Source: Caulochytrium protostelioides (taxonomy: Eukaryota > Chytridiomycota > Caulochytriomycetes > Caulochytriales > Caulochytriaceae). Taken from it: DNA of 64,000 bases. Under the pieces are notes generated by a model. The model was given only the letters and a program-made list of their open reading frames with translations, did not search any database and had not been told where the DNA came from. Below, piece after piece: positions 52,683 to 63,640 of this stretch; within the stretch, counting starts at the first letter, position 1, and every line of letters starts with the position of its first letter. Location of the stretch: positions 1 through 64,000 of the forward strand of contig ML014215.1 in assembly GCA_003615045.1 (NCBI GenBank), in the 5' to 3' direction. The translations under genes and the position numbers were made by a program.

Positions 52683-53909
52683 GCGCTTGCTGGCGCTCGA
52701 CGGCGCTGGCGGGACACCGGCGGTCGGAGGCGGCGGCGGCGGCGGCGGCGGCGGCGTCACGCTGCGCTCAAGGGCCGTCGGGGGCGCCGCTGCAGAAGCC
52801 GCTGGCAAGGCGGCAGACGCGATAGGGACGACGTCGCGGGCGCTGGCGCTGGTGCTGGCGACGGCGGCGGGATCAGCGGCGGGATCGGCAGCGACGGCGG
52901 CGGCAGGAACACCGGAAGCAGCGCTCGCGGCACTCGTCGCACGTGCCGCACGAGCACTGCTGGGCCTGGAAGTCGAATCCAGGGCGGCCGCGCAGATCGT
53001 CGTCTCACGGAGCGACGAGTCAGATCGACTGGAGCAGCCAGATCGCCTCGAGATCGAACCACGGTCGGAGCAGCGTTCCCGTGATGGAATTGTTTCCGTT
53101 GTCACGTGGGATCGTCGATTGGCGTGGCTCAGCTTGATCGGGGGGGGCCGCTCGCTGGGTCTTTCAGAAGGGCGAGAAATGCGAGAAAGCGCGAGGAGGT
53201 TCTCGCATCGAAACTGTTTTGTCAGGCCCGGGTCATTACCGAACACGTTTTGCCGATCGGAAGCAATGAGAAACAGATCCGACCAAGCTGATCGTCGAGG
53301 AAGACGATCCAAAAAACGGGGGTTGAGCGCAAGAGATGTCAGGAGGGTATCCCTGCCGCAGGCTCCGCGTGCGATCGGGTCACCTCACGGTCGGTGCCAG
53401 CACGATCCTCTCCGCTAGGCTGACGCGTCGACGTCGACGCCGCGACCAGGACATCGGCCGCCCGCTAATCCACCCGAGTATACAGCCATCATGCCGATCA
53501 GGACGACCATACTCACCATGTCGCTCTTGCTGCCGCCGCAGCCGCAGCCGACGTGGCGAGGCACACCGAGAGAGCGCCTGGCTGCGGGCCTCGGCGGCTC
53601 CGAGCGCCACCATCACGCAGCCGTCATCGTGCCGTGCGCCGGGTCGCCCCGCACCCGTCTTTCGCGTCGGGCTGAGCCGCCGCGCGCCCCTGATCAGACC
53701 GGAGCCCCCGCGGGTCCCTGCAGCCCTCATCGGCGCACACCACCTTCTCCTGCGGTCTTCCGACCCTCTTCCTGCGATTCGCCGCGATATCGTCCTCGAT
53801 GCCGGCATCCGGCATCCTGTATCCTGCATCCTGTATCCAGAATTCTGTATCCTGCATCCAGGATTCTACATGCCGGCGGCCCGTTCCGAATTCATACGTC
53901 AGTCACCGA
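52683..53909. other. Intergenic region between GID7 and SDHAF4
   Basis: This is the GID7 upstream region, possibly with an unrecognised first exon in the continuing open frame down to 53312, plus the SDHAF4 3' flank. A 7-bp tandem (ATCCTGT/ATCCTGC units) runs at about 53814-53870. Nothing else is supported. Confidence 0.4.
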
Positions 53910-54368
53910 CTAAAAGTCATACACGCGGCCCTTGCGCTCCCAGTCGCCGTACCGCGTCGGCTCCTTGCCGCGGGGGCCATTGATCTCGCCCGTGGCCGGG
54001 TTGCGGCCGCCCTTCCAGCCGTCGTCGGCCTCGGGGTCCGCGGCCGCCTCGGCGGCGGCGCTGTGCGCGTCGTCGCCGGGGCGGGACAGCGCGTCCGGGT
54101 GGACCGTCACGTCGGAGAGACGGTCGGCGGCCTCGCGCTGCAGCCGCTCAAACTCCGCCTGCTCGGCGCGGTCGCCGAGAGGCAACGGCCCCGGGCGCTC
54201 GGCGCTCGATGGGGCCGACGGCTGCAGCGACGCCGGGAACGGGAACGGCGCGTCGGCCGCCGGCGGCGTCTTGGTAGCGTAGGCGCACGCGGCGTCCGGC
54301 CGCACGGCGCGCAGCGGCAGCGCACGGACCAGCCGGCCGCCGGCGGCGCGGGTGACGGCGAACCACAT
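53910..54368 (-). CDS. SDH8: Succinate dehydrogenase assembly factor 4
   Basis: This 152-residue mitochondrial protein is predicted to bind flavinated Sdh1 and aid complex II assembly. The C-terminal motif GGRNPATGEINGPRGKEPTR followed by YGDWERKGRVYDF is the DUF1674/SDHAF4 signature (human ends in PTRYGDWERKGRCIDF). The N-terminus MWFAVTRAAGGRLVRALPLR is basic and hydrophobic, fitting a mitochondrial targeting sequence. This supports the ATG at 54368 over the longer frame that starts at 54476. The middle is Ala/Pro-rich and not conserved. Confidence 0.94.
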   Translation of the reverse strand: MWFAVTRAAGGRLVRALPLRAVRPDAACAYATKTPPAADAPFPFPASLQPSAPSSAERPGPLPLGDRAEQAEFERLQREAADRLSDVTVHPDALSRPGDDAHSAAAEAAADPEADDGWKGGRNPATGEINGPRGKEPTRYGDWERKGRVYDF

Positions 54369-57194
54369 GGTGTCAGTCAACGCCGAGGATCGAATAAAAG
54401 ACTGTCCAAGGAAGTAACGATGCGCGAGCGCAGATAGATGCAAGCTAGCGCAAGGATGCGAGCGCAAGGATGTCAATGCCAGAGGACAAGTGCAAGCATG
54501 CGAGCACCAGGATGTCAGGAAGGGTCAGGAAGGGTGCAGTAGCGTCCGCGGGCATGGAGGATACGACCGGTCCAGTCGTCCGTCCGTCCATCGCCAAGCG
54601 GCCGAGCATCCTTGCCGACAGAGCCTGGCGGTCGTCCGTCTATACTCGTCCACTACGTGGTGGTGGTTCATGGGGGGTTTCTCATGCGGCCTCGCTCTCG
54701 TTGCTCCGGCGCAGCGGGGGCATGCGGTCCTCGCGACGCGGTCCGGTGATCTCGGCATCCGAGCGGGAAGCCGAGATGCCGTGCCGAAGGCTCGCCTTTC
54801 CCCCCGGCCCCGCCATCGGCACGCCACTTTGACGGGCGCGCCCGACGGCTGCCTTCACATCTGGCGCTGCGGTGCTTCCCACGGCATCGCGGAGACTACA
54901 CATCGTGCCCAAGTCACGCATGGGTGCTCCCGACTGCATCGTATCGTATCGCATCGCATCGCATCGCATCGCATCGCATCGCATCGCTCGGAGGGATCCT
55001 TGCTATGATGATGACTTTCAGCGGCATGGGCGCAGTGCAGCTCATGATATGGACCTCCATGCTCGAACGGACGCCGTCGTCGAATCCCAAGCATGTCACG
55101 TGCCGTCATCCCCGTCCCCACGTGGCGCTCACGTGACCACTCACGCTGCGGCCACGGCCACGACCACGGCTGCGCTGACGCTCGCATGTGGTGCCTCTTG
55201 GTCTGTGCGGCTGAAGCGGCTGAAGAAGAGGAGCCCGAGGCGCGTGCACCCCTTGGACTCCCTCTCAGGAACGGGAACGAAGGGGTGCCTGCAACCGCTC
55301 ATACGCTCCACCAGCGTCATATTCCGAGCTGCGGGCGCGTGCTGGACACTAGCCCGCGAGGCGCTGATCCGCTCGCCAACGCCCCGCGACGGGTCCAGGG
55401 TCGGATACGGATGGCGAATGGCGAATGGCGCGGGGCCTGTGGCGCTCTTTTCTCCGCTGCCTGCCGGCCCCCCACTCGGCGGTTCGTCCTTCTAGTTCTA
55501 ATTAAAAATGTGGCGCACCTGTGGCGCCCGGCCTGGCGTCAAGGGGGGCCGCTGCATGCTGGGGCGCGCCCCTTCATGCTTGCAGCGATCGCCGATCGGG
55601 ACCGTCGATCTGACGCCGAAAGCATGCATGCGCGTTCGCAGGCGTCCGTTGACAGATTTGCGTGAGAACGGAGGTGTGTCGTCGTGGAGCGCCGGGCCGC
55701 TGGCCGCCGCGCTGCTGCTGGCGGCCAATGGCGCCGGCGCTGGAGCCGTGCTTGCGCTCGGAAAAGGTGCGCGCAGCGCTTATCGCATTTCCCGAGCGAG
55801 TTCCAGCGTGACACGTCGCTGCGGACGCTCGCGGACGCCCTCCGCCGCGGCAAGCAAGCCTGTGGACGCTGCGGCCCTCCCCCGCACCGCGGTCAGCGGC
55901 TGCGTCTCCTCGCGCTCGGGCACGCAGGCACCGCCTGACAGGAGGACCCGCGCGCTGGTGCGGATGTTTATGGTGCTTCATACCGGAAACTCTGCCATTT
56001 CCACCCCGAAGCGCACCCCGTGGCGCACCTTCCGTCGCTGATGACGGCCGCCACCAGGACGGCCAGGAAGCCGGGAGCAGGCGCCTCCAGGGCAGGGTAT
56101 GGCAGAAGGGCATAGCAGAGCCTGACGGAGCCGCCGCCTTCCGCGCGGCACCCCGTGGTCGCGGGCGCGCCGGCGGCTCGGACGCGGGTGCTGACCCATC
56201 GCTGACGGCCCGTGGCCGCCGGCCGCGCGGCGCAGCGGCCGGGGAGGGCGACATGGACGGACAGGACAGGGACGCGCCGGCCTTTCAAGCGCCGCTCGCG
56301 GGCGGTCGGGCCGGAACGCGGGCCGAGAAATGGCACGAACCGGCGACCGCGGCGGCGGCGCCCTCGGCCGACCGTCTCGGGCGTCTCGCGTCCATGAGGC
56401 GCGCCGTCGGGCGGTCGCTGCCGGTCGTGGCGGCGGTCAGGACGCAAACGGGCGGGCGGGCGCCATGGCGGCACGCCGCCTCTCGGACCTCGCAGCGCCA
56501 GGCCATGTCTGCGGTCCAGGGAAGGATACCCGCACTCGAGGAGCCCCCCCTATCGAGCACCCAGTCAACGATCGGACCGCCGCGGGACCACGCGCGGGGC
56601 GTACAGAGGGCTGGCCGTCGCCATTCCTGGTCCTTAAAGCGGATCGACCCCGCGCACCGTACCCTGCCCGGCCGCCCATGATATACAGGCGCCCTGCTCG
56701 TGGAGGCCGTGGATCTTCCCCTTGCGGGTAGCGTCTCGAGAATGTGGGAGGGATCTGGGCGTGGTGTCGCTCGATCATACAACGCTGCTCGACAACTCGA
56801 CGCCGCTCGCATGGCATTGCATTGAATTGACACTCGGATCCGCTCGTTTTGTACGCACCTGTCTGCCGCTGGCCGCCTGCAGGAACAACGACGCTCGCAA
56901 CGACGACGACGAAAAGAAACTCCGACTGATACTGACGCTCTTCGCTACACTCCCCACCTTGCTGTCGCTGACTCTCACTCCACTCTTTCCTCTCACCCCG
57001 GCCAGTCTCTGGTTGCTCTTTGGACGATTACCAACAGACGACATCGATAGACGCCGCCTGGTGGATCATTGGACTGCGTCCGCACCCTTGGATTGCCTCC
57101 GCACTCCCGGTTCATTGTCCACCGTCTCGATCGTCGATCTTGGCGACGCCTCCAGCGGCCGCCCATCCCACTGCCCCAGGCACCTCTCGTCGCC
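54369..57194. other. Divergent intergenic region between SDHAF4 and the septin-like gene
   Basis: At 2.8 kb this is the longest gap in the window. Frames over 150 codons (for example 55574-56254 minus) have random GC-rich composition and no motif. I see no RNA gene. A (GCATC)n array lies at 54937-54987. The last 400 bp before the septin-like ATG are less GC-rich and pyrimidine-rich. Confidence 0.4.
54937..54987. repeat. (GCATC)n microsatellite
   Basis: About ten pentanucleotide units run in succession, starting with two GTATC variants. It is the same unit as the array at 9686. Confidence 0.75.
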
Positions 57195-58916
57195 ATGGCT
57201 CTATCGAACCGCCGCGCACGGCGCCCCGTGACGCACCCGTTCAACCTGCTGGTGACGGGCCATGCGGCGACCGGCAAGACCTCGTTCCTGCGGTCCTTCG
57301 TGACGCAGCACTTGCCTGACGCGCGGCTCTCCTCGAAAGCCCTTGACGGCATCTCGATCGCCGGCAGCAGCAGCCCGACGCTGAGCAAGGCGGGCGGCAC
57401 GCTCAACGGCGGCCCGTCGTACGACGAGTCGCAGTTCAACGCGACGATGACCGGCGCCTCGACCGAAGCGCTGCTCGCGGCGCTCCCGCCGGACCACATT
57501 GCCGAGCCGACCGCGTCCTCGTGCCGCTTCGAGTGCGACCTCGGCGCGCTGATGGACTCGCTCGGCGACGTGCTGGCCGCGAGCCCGACGAGCGGCGGCG
57601 CCGCGAGCATCATCAATGGCGACAGCCACGCAACGGGCGCCACCGCCCGCGACCGCCTGTCGATCCAGATTGTGGACACGCCGGGGCTCGTGATGCCGAG
57701 CAACATCGGCAAGTTCAAGCGCGCGTACCGGACGAACGACCCCGCGCAGCAGGCGCAGCAGGCGCAGCTCGCGCCGCATCTCGCGCGCGCCGAGACGTGG
57801 GCGGGCGAGCTCGCCGCGTGGGCCATCTCGCGCTACGAGGCGACGCTCGTCGAGGAAAGCAAGGTCCGCCGTGCCGCCGCGAAGCACCGCCGCGACGCCC
57901 AGATCCACGCCGCCCTCTACTTCCTCGACCCGCTGCTCACCTACAGCTGCCGCGGGCTCACGCCGCTCGACCGCGTGGCCCTGCCGATCCTCGCGCGGCG
58001 GACGAACGTCGTGCTCGTGCTCGGCAAGAGCGACTTGCTCTCGACGCGCCAGGCCGGCCGGCTCCGTCGCTGGATCGCGGACGAGATCGCCGAGGAGAAT
58101 GGGATGCGACTCTACGGGTTCGTGGACCCGCACGAGCAGGACCAGCTCGCCGCCGAGGCCGCCGCCGCCGCCGAGGGCTCGCGCGGCGCGAGCCGCGACG
58201 AGCTGCACGTCGGCGCCGCCGCCGACGACGAGGACGACGAGGACGACGAGGACGAGGCCGGCGACGCCGAGGAAACCGCCCGCATCGACCGCTTGCTCGA
58301 GGAGCTCCGCATGATGAGCCCGTTCACGGTGTTCAATCCCGAGGACGTCACGAGCGAGGCCTCATCCGACGAGGACGACGGGCTGCCCGGCCCGCGCGGG
58401 CTGGGCTCGAAGGACAGCGGCGCCGACGTGCTCTCGTCGGCCAAGTCGCTCACGGGCCGCCGCGGCAGCGGGTCCCGCGCGGGATCGGCCGCTGGCGGCC
58501 GGCGCGCGGCCACCGCCTTCCGCACCTTCCCGTGGGGCCGCGCCGACGCCCACAACCCGGCCCACGCCGACGTCGGCGCCCTGCTGCACACCCTGCTCGC
58601 CTCGCATCGCGACCGCCTCCGCGACATCACGCGCGACGTCTTCTACGAGGCCTGGCGCACCGACAAGCTGCTCGAGGTGCGGCGGACCACGGCCATCAAC
58701 GCCGCGGCCGCGTCGGCGGCATCGGCCGCCGCCGCCACCGCGCCGACGGGGCCCGCGGCCACGGGCGCCCAGTCGGTCATGGGCCGGGCGCACCCTGGCC
58801 CCTCCGCTGCGGCGATCCGCACCAAGCAGGCCATGTCCATGCACGCCGGCGTCCACGCCAGCACAAGGCGCCAGACCGCCACGAGTCTCGCCGCGCGCTA
58901 CCCACATGCATCCTAG
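57195..58916 (+). CDS. Divergent septin-like GTPase
   Basis: This 573-residue protein has the septin GTPase layout. The P-loop is GHAATGKTSF directly after HPFNLLVT (septins: FNLMVVG..GxGKST). G3 is VDTPGL. The septin-specific element is DAQIHAALYFLDP (septins: RVHACLYFIxP), then GLTPLDRVALPILARRTNVV. G4 is LGKSDLL. It differs from canonical septins in several ways: a Ser/Thr/Gly-rich insertion between the P-loop and G3, an acidic Asp/Glu run (about 337-360), a disordered Ser/Gly region near 420-450, and no C-terminal coiled coil. The ATG at 57195 is chosen because the conserved domain begins 14 residues later. It could be a filament partner or a separate septin-derived family as in some filamentous fungi. 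Confidence 0.85.
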   Translation: MALSNRRARRPVTHPFNLLVTGHAATGKTSFLRSFVTQHLPDARLSSKALDGISIAGSSSPTLSKAGGTLNGGPSYDESQFNATMTGASTEALLAALPPDHIAEPTASSCRFECDLGALMDSLGDVLAASPTSGGAASIINGDSHATGATARDRLSIQIVDTPGLVMPSNIGKFKRAYRTNDPAQQAQQAQLAPHLARAETWAGELAAWAISRYEATLVEESKVRRAAAKHRRDAQIHAALYFLDPLLTYSCRGLTPLDRVALPILARRTNVVLVLGKSDLLSTRQAGRLRRWIADEIAEENGMRLYGFVDPHEQDQLAAEAAAAAEGSRGASRDELHVGAAADDEDDEDDEDEAGDAEETARIDRLLEELRMMSPFTVFNPEDVTSEASSDEDDGLPGPRGLGSKDSGADVLSSAKSLTGRRGSGSRAGSAAGGRRAATAFRTFPWGRADAHNPAHADVGALLHTLLASHRDRLRDITRDVFYEAWRTDKLLEVRRTTAINAAAASAASAAAATAPTGPAATGAQSVMGRAHPGPSAAAIRTKQAMSMHAGVHASTRRQTATSLAARYPHAS

Positions 58917-59412
58917 TCCCGCCTTGCTCGGCGGCGCGGGGTCCATCGATGATGCTGCAATGATGATTGCTGCGCGGCGCTCGATGGGGCCGCGTCGCTC
59001 TCGATTCCCCCCTGTTTTCTCTCTCCTTTTATCTACACGGCCTGTCAGGCCAATCTGAGCAACTCTTCCGTGCGAAGCTTCGGGGCGGAAAGGAGGACGG
59101 GGTCAAGAAGTCCCGCGGGTCAAGAAGAACCTGCGCGTCTTCCAGAAGGCTTGACCGGATTGGACCTGCAGCGCCTCTGGATGCTGCGTCGGATCTGGGG
59201 GGCGGGTGCCGCGTGGGGACTCGGACGCCGTCACCGCTTCTGGAGCCGACGGTGAATGCGCATTGCCACGTGCTGGGCATCGCGGCGGACCAACACGCGC
59301 CGCCTCACTGGCTGAACAGCTGGCGCCCAAGCAAGCGTCTGGCAGTACCTAGAGGTCGCTGAGCTGCCGGCCGTCCAACGACCGTGGTACCGGTGGCCCC
59401 GAGGTGCGCCTA

Positions 59413-59599
59413 CATGATCAAGATCGACCTCTCCGTGCACGATGGCGTGCTGGAGGAACTCGAGCGGGTGGCCTGCAACGAGAAGACCTTCAAGGCCATG
59501 GCTGCCGAGCCGTGGGCGGCCCCCCTCGCGCTCCGCCAGCTGGGAGCCAGGGACCACCCGTTCCCGCATACCATCGACATCGACGGCGATGAACGGTGA
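59413..59599 (+). CDS. Coding exon of an unidentified small gene
   Basis: From the ATG at 59413 the frame reads MIKIDLSVHDGVLEELERVA, continues with EKTFKAMAAEPWAAPLALRQ and ends HTIDIDGDER at the stop. Third positions are almost all G or C, as in the true genes nearby, and the composition is balanced, so this is probably real coding sequence. In-frame codons continue upstream to about 59384 (VPVAPRCAY) before a TGA. That suggests an acceptor such as CCCCGAG at 59402 and earlier exons between 59000 and 59390 that I could not assemble. I do not recognise the family. Confidence 0.45.
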
Positions 59600-60081
59600 A
59601 CACGAGGCAACCTCATTCGCTGCAGGCTGCCCTCCGTCCGGCCCTCCGATACCTCAGCCCCGAGGGTCTGGCGTCGCGCCCGACGATCGTCGCCTTTCGG
59701 CCGCTTGCGCGTCGCGTCGCGTGGCGTGGCAGGGGCCCTCGGCCTCGGCCTCGGCCACCGCGCACGGATCGCCGCGCGCACCCGCTGGCCGGCATCGGCA
59801 CGCCGGTGCGTCGCACCGCGATCCGCCCGATCCGCCCGATCCGACGGATCCGACGCGCGGCCACTGAACAACGGCCTTGGGCGGTATGAACGGGATCGTC
59901 CGCGCGAGCAGCTCTTCTGCAGAGCGCGGGCCGTCATCAAGGCCCCGGTGGCGAGGCCGCGCGCGGCGGCTGGGTCGCCGACCGCGCGCCCATCGGCGCT
60001 CCCCACCCCACTCTCGACGCTCGCCGCCGCCCCTGTCGTCGGCGGTCTCTCACGCCGTCCACGTGAGGAACGCTGACGCGG

Positions 60082-61273
60082 ATGCCGGCGCCGGGCCGCC
60101 GGATGGACGCGGCACGGCACGGCGACGCGCCGCCGCCGCCGCCGCCGCCGCCGCCGGACGCAGAGCGCCTCGCCCATGCGTTCCACCACGGCGTCTGGCT
60201 GCCGCGGCGCCGGCAGCGGCTGGCGACGGCCGCGGCGCCGGCGTCCCAGGCCGCCGCTTCGCCGTCGAATCCCGAGGCGCCGCCGCCGTCGGACGCCGTC
60301 GCCCCGCAGTGCGTCATGGCGCCGCACGTTGCCGCCATGGCCCCGCAGACCCGCCAGCAGGGCCCGAGCTGCGGGCTGTGGGCCCTCGGCGCGGCGCTGC
60401 CGGCCTTCCGGGCGCCGTCCGAGGACGCGGGCCGCGGCGGCGCCGGCGCCGTGGATCTCGCGACGCAGCAGCGGCTGCTCGCGCTCGCGCAGTCGCTCGG
60501 CGTGTCCGCCTACGGCGAGTGCTTCAGCGTCGCGGCGCTCGCCGACGTCGCGCAGCACGCGATCCGCGCCGCGGGCGCGCCGGCCATCGCCCGGGTGGCG
60601 GCGTTCCCGACGGCCGCGCAGCTCGTCGCGTCCCTCGACCGCGGCGGCCTGCTGCTCGTGCCCTACGACCGCGATGTAAGTCCTGCGACGCTGCGCGCCC
60701 TGGCGCGCATGCTGCGACGCCTCCCGCCTCGTCTCGCTGCCACTCACCAGACTCACCCCCGCCATGGCTCTGCTGGATGGTCGCTGGCTGATGCCTCAGC
60801 GCCAGAACGAGCCCAGCTGCCGCGGCGGCCATGCCGCGCACTGGGCCCTCATCATGGGCTATGTCGTCGACGCGCCCGGTCGCGCCGATGGGCCCGCCGC
60901 GGGCGAGCCCGACCCGGCAGCCGACCTCGTCTTCGTCACCGGGGCGGGCGGCGGCCGCGGCGTCCCTGCCGACCACGTCGTCGGCGTCGTGGCGGCCCAC
61001 GGCATGTCGCTTCACCGGACGGTCTGGGACCTCGCTGCCCTGCGCGCCAGCAACGCGCAGCTGGCCTGCGTGTCGCCGCGCGTGCGCGGGGCCGAGGACG
61101 CGCGGCCGCGCGTGGCGGCGCGGCCTGCGCCGATGGCCACGACGACCCCCACGACGACCATCACCCGGACACCCCCGCCGAGGGCCCCATACGTCCTCTG
61201 GCCCGAGAGCGCGGGCGGCATGCAGCTGGCCGGCCACGTCGTCCTCCTCGTGCCGGCCCCAGCGATCGCCTGA
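60082..61273 (+). CDS. ACTMAP: Actin maturation protease (ACTMAP/C19orf54 family)
   Basis: Exons 60082-60675 and 60800-61273 (intron GTAAGT...CTCAG) give 355 residues. ACTMAP is a cysteine aminopeptidase-like enzyme that removes the acetylated N-terminal residue of actin in animals. The active-site Cys is in QQGPSCGLWAL. The family block LGVSAYGECFSVAALADVAQ follows. The splice joins LLLVPYDRD to RQNEPSCRGG and HAAHWALIMGYVV, which carries the catalytic His candidate. The C-terminal strands (VWDLAALRASNAQL, MQLAGHVVLLVP) match the human layout. The N-terminal Pro run and Ala-rich region are lineage-specific. The ATG at 60103 is an alternative start. The gene is convergent with eIF3g. Confidence 0.87.
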
Positions 61274-61426
61274 AGCCGCAGCCCCCGGTAGTGGATCTCC
61301 AACAGCAGCCACATAGCCCTCCGCCCCTCGCCATCGTGACCACGGGCCTTGCACCAGGGACATAAAAAAAGAATCTCGTGATGAGCGGGGAACGTTGAAT
61401 TACAGAGAGCGTCTGGCCGCCGAGGC

Positions 61427-62458
61427 TTATCGCGGCTTGCTCGGCTGGGCCCAGTCGACGCCGAGGATGAGGTTGCCGTAGGCGTGGCCGTCGAGACGGT
61501 CGATGACGGCCTGGGCGGCGTCCTTGGTGAGGAAGGTGGCAAACGAGTAGCCCTTGCCCTCGCCGGTGATCTTGTCGCGCGCGACGTAGACGCGGCCCAC
61601 GGTCGAGGACGGCGTGATGAGCGTGACGAGCTCGCGGACGTCGTTCTCGACGGCGTTCGGGATGAGGTTGGTGATGCGCACCGAGAAGCCTTCCTGGATG
61701 GGGCGGCCGTAGGCGTCGAGCTCGAGCGACGAGGTCGCGCCCGGGCGGCGGCCCGGCGCAACATAGCGGGCAGGACCGCCGCCGCTGGCATCGACGCTGC
61801 CACCGGTGCCGCCGCCGGCCACGACGCCGGCCATGCCCATGCTGGGCGCACCGGCCATGCCGGTGGCGGGCGCGCCGGCAGTCTCCCCGAGGGGCGAGGC
61901 GCCCGTGAGCGGCGAGTGGGTCCCCTTGAAGGGACACTTGGAGGTGCGGTGGTTCTGCGAGCAGATGCGGCAGCTCATGGCCTTGGCGATCGTGAGCTTG
62001 CGCGCCTCCTCGGCCTCGCGCTGGAACTGGTCCTCGTCCTCCTCGAGCTGCGTCGAGAGACGCACCACCATGTGGTCGCCGAGCGTCGTCGAGTCGGTGT
62101 CCGGGCCGGGCGGGCACTGCGCCACGGCGCCGAACTTGACCCAGTTGTTCTTGCGCTCCGTGACCGCGAGCGGCACGAGCGTCTCGACCTTGCGCAGAAT
62201 CGACTTGCGCGTCGTCTTGATGCGCGTCGTGTGCGAGTCGTCGGCCCAGCGCCACTCGGTTGTGAGGCGCGTGCCGTCCGGCAGCGTCTTGGTCTCTTTC
62301 GGCGGCAGCGTGGGCACGTTGCTGGCGCCGCTCGCGGCCGACTCGCTCACGCCCGGGGCCGGAGCGTGGGCCGGCGGCGTCGTCGTCTCCTCGGGGACGC
62401 CGGCTTCCTCGAAGTCATCGGCCCAGTTGTTGTTGTTGTTGTTCAGAAAGGCAGCCAT
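61427..62458 (-). CDS. TIF35: Translation initiation factor eIF3 subunit g
   Basis: This 343-residue protein is part of eIF3 and acts in 40S scanning. The N-terminal part begins MAAFLNNNNNNWADDFEEAG and binds eIF3i in relatives. A CCHC-type zinc knuckle CRICSQNHRTSKCPFKG lies near residue 160. The C-terminal RRM (about 255-340) has RNP2-like VRITNLIPN and RNP1-like GKGYSFATF. The ATG at 62458 is preferred to the upstream frame to 62578 because MAAF begins the conserved N-terminus. A Gly/Ala/Met-rich linker separates the knuckle from the RRM. No introns are seen. Confidence 0.94.
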   Translation of the reverse strand: MAAFLNNNNNNWADDFEEAGVPEETTTPPAHAPAPGVSESAASGASNVPTLPPKETKTLPDGTRLTTEWRWADDSHTTRIKTTRKSILRKVETLVPLAVTERKNNWVKFGAVAQCPPGPDTDSTTLGDHMVVRLSTQLEEDEDQFQREAEEARKLTIAKAMSCRICSQNHRTSKCPFKGTHSPLTGASPLGETAGAPATGMAGAPSMGMAGVVAGGGTGGSVDASGGGPARYVAPGRRPGATSSLELDAYGRPIQEGFSVRITNLIPNAVENDVRELVTLITPSSTVGRVYVARDKITGEGKGYSFATFLTKDAAQAVIDRLDGHAYGNLILGVDWAQPSKPR

Positions 62459-63522
62459 GGTGGCAGAAAAAGCAATGACACGTCGACGTATCGTCGTCTC
62501 GGGTCCAATACGCGGGGCGGTGTGGCGAGCGGATGGCGGCGCAAGCAGGCAGAAAGCAACCGCTGGGGGGCGTATCACAAGGACGACAGTTGACGGTGGG
62601 GTCCGTCGTGAAGCTCGTCTCCTCTCCTGGCACGCGCGATGAACGGGCGCTGGATGGACCGCCGACGGCAGAGGCGGAGGAGGCTTCCGCGCGCGCGCGC
62701 CTCAAGTCAGCAGCGCGAGCTGCTGTTCCCCGTTTCAAGGCGTCGCCCCTCGCCTCGCCGAGCCGAGCCGAGCCGAGACGGCGCATACGGGGGTCGGCGC
62801 GGCGGCAGGAGACGGAGGCGGGCGGTGGTCGGACCACAGACCAGCACGGCGCAGGCGTCCTCGGCGGGACCCGACGCGGCGGCGGAGCGCCGACGCGGAC
62901 GCCCGCGGCGGGTGCTCCCCACGCCGCGGGCACTCCGCCAGCCGCCCGCGGCCGCGGCACCCGAACACCCACGCGCGCGACGCGCCGCGGAGCTCGCGCG
63001 ACGCGCCGCCGGCCCACCCGAACACCCGCCAGCGAAGCGACCCCACCGCCCGCGGCCGCGCCTCATGGCCATGACCCCCGACCGCGAGCGCTAGGGGTCC
63101 CCGTCCCGCGCGGGCCTCGCCGCCCCCGGCGCAACCGGCGTTGGCGGGGCGCAGCCATCCCGCATCCGTGTGGCGCAGCCATCCCGCGTCCGCGTGGCGC
63201 AGCCATCGCTGGCGACGTGGCCGTCTTGACCGACGACGGGACGCTGAGCCAAGAATGAGAGAGAGCGAGGAGATGAGGAGATGAGCATTCGGTCGCTGGC
63301 ATGCCGATCAGGGATCGGCCAAAAGGCCGATCGGCCCAAGGCCGCCTTGGCACAGCGGCGCCAGCGCCCGATGCAGAGACCACGGCCTCCTGCGAACCTC
63401 CCCCCCCCCCCCCGAGAGGCTAGCGGACCACTCAGAAGCCCTCCCATGGCTGCGCTCGTCTCGCCTAAGTTCGCTGCTGACACACAAGTCGTCTGGCGTC
63501 AAAATCCTGCTTGGATGATAGA
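62459..63522. other. Intergenic region upstream of eIF3g
   Basis: About 1 kb of very GC-rich DNA with no supported gene. It includes a triplicated ATCCCGCATCCGTGTGGCGC-type 17-18 bp unit around 63150-63208 and a run of 14 C at 63400-63413. Confidence 0.4.
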
Positions 63523-63640
63523 CTCATTTCAACGAACACGGAGGCCCACGCCGACCCAACACGCACCACAGGCCCTCGGTGGTGCCCCCCAGGAGGCCCC
63601 ACAGAGGCCATACGCCTGTTGGTTCGGGGTAGGATGAGCT
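63523..63640 (-). repeat. Fanzor-type element right end, copy 5
   Basis: On the minus strand GGGGGGCACCACCGAGGGCC is followed by TGTGGTGCGTGTTGGGTCGG, CGTGGGCCTCCGTGTTCGTT and GAAATGAG. This follows the layout of copies 1 and 4 with more substitutions. The terminal TGTTCGTT is shared with copy 3, so copies 3 and 5 form one subtype. Confidence 0.65.

Noticed and set aside
52683-53312. N-terminal extension of GID7
   Set aside because: The frame is open but has no ATG, only a TTG at 53312, and lacks conservation. Kept as a possible unrecognised first exon, not called.
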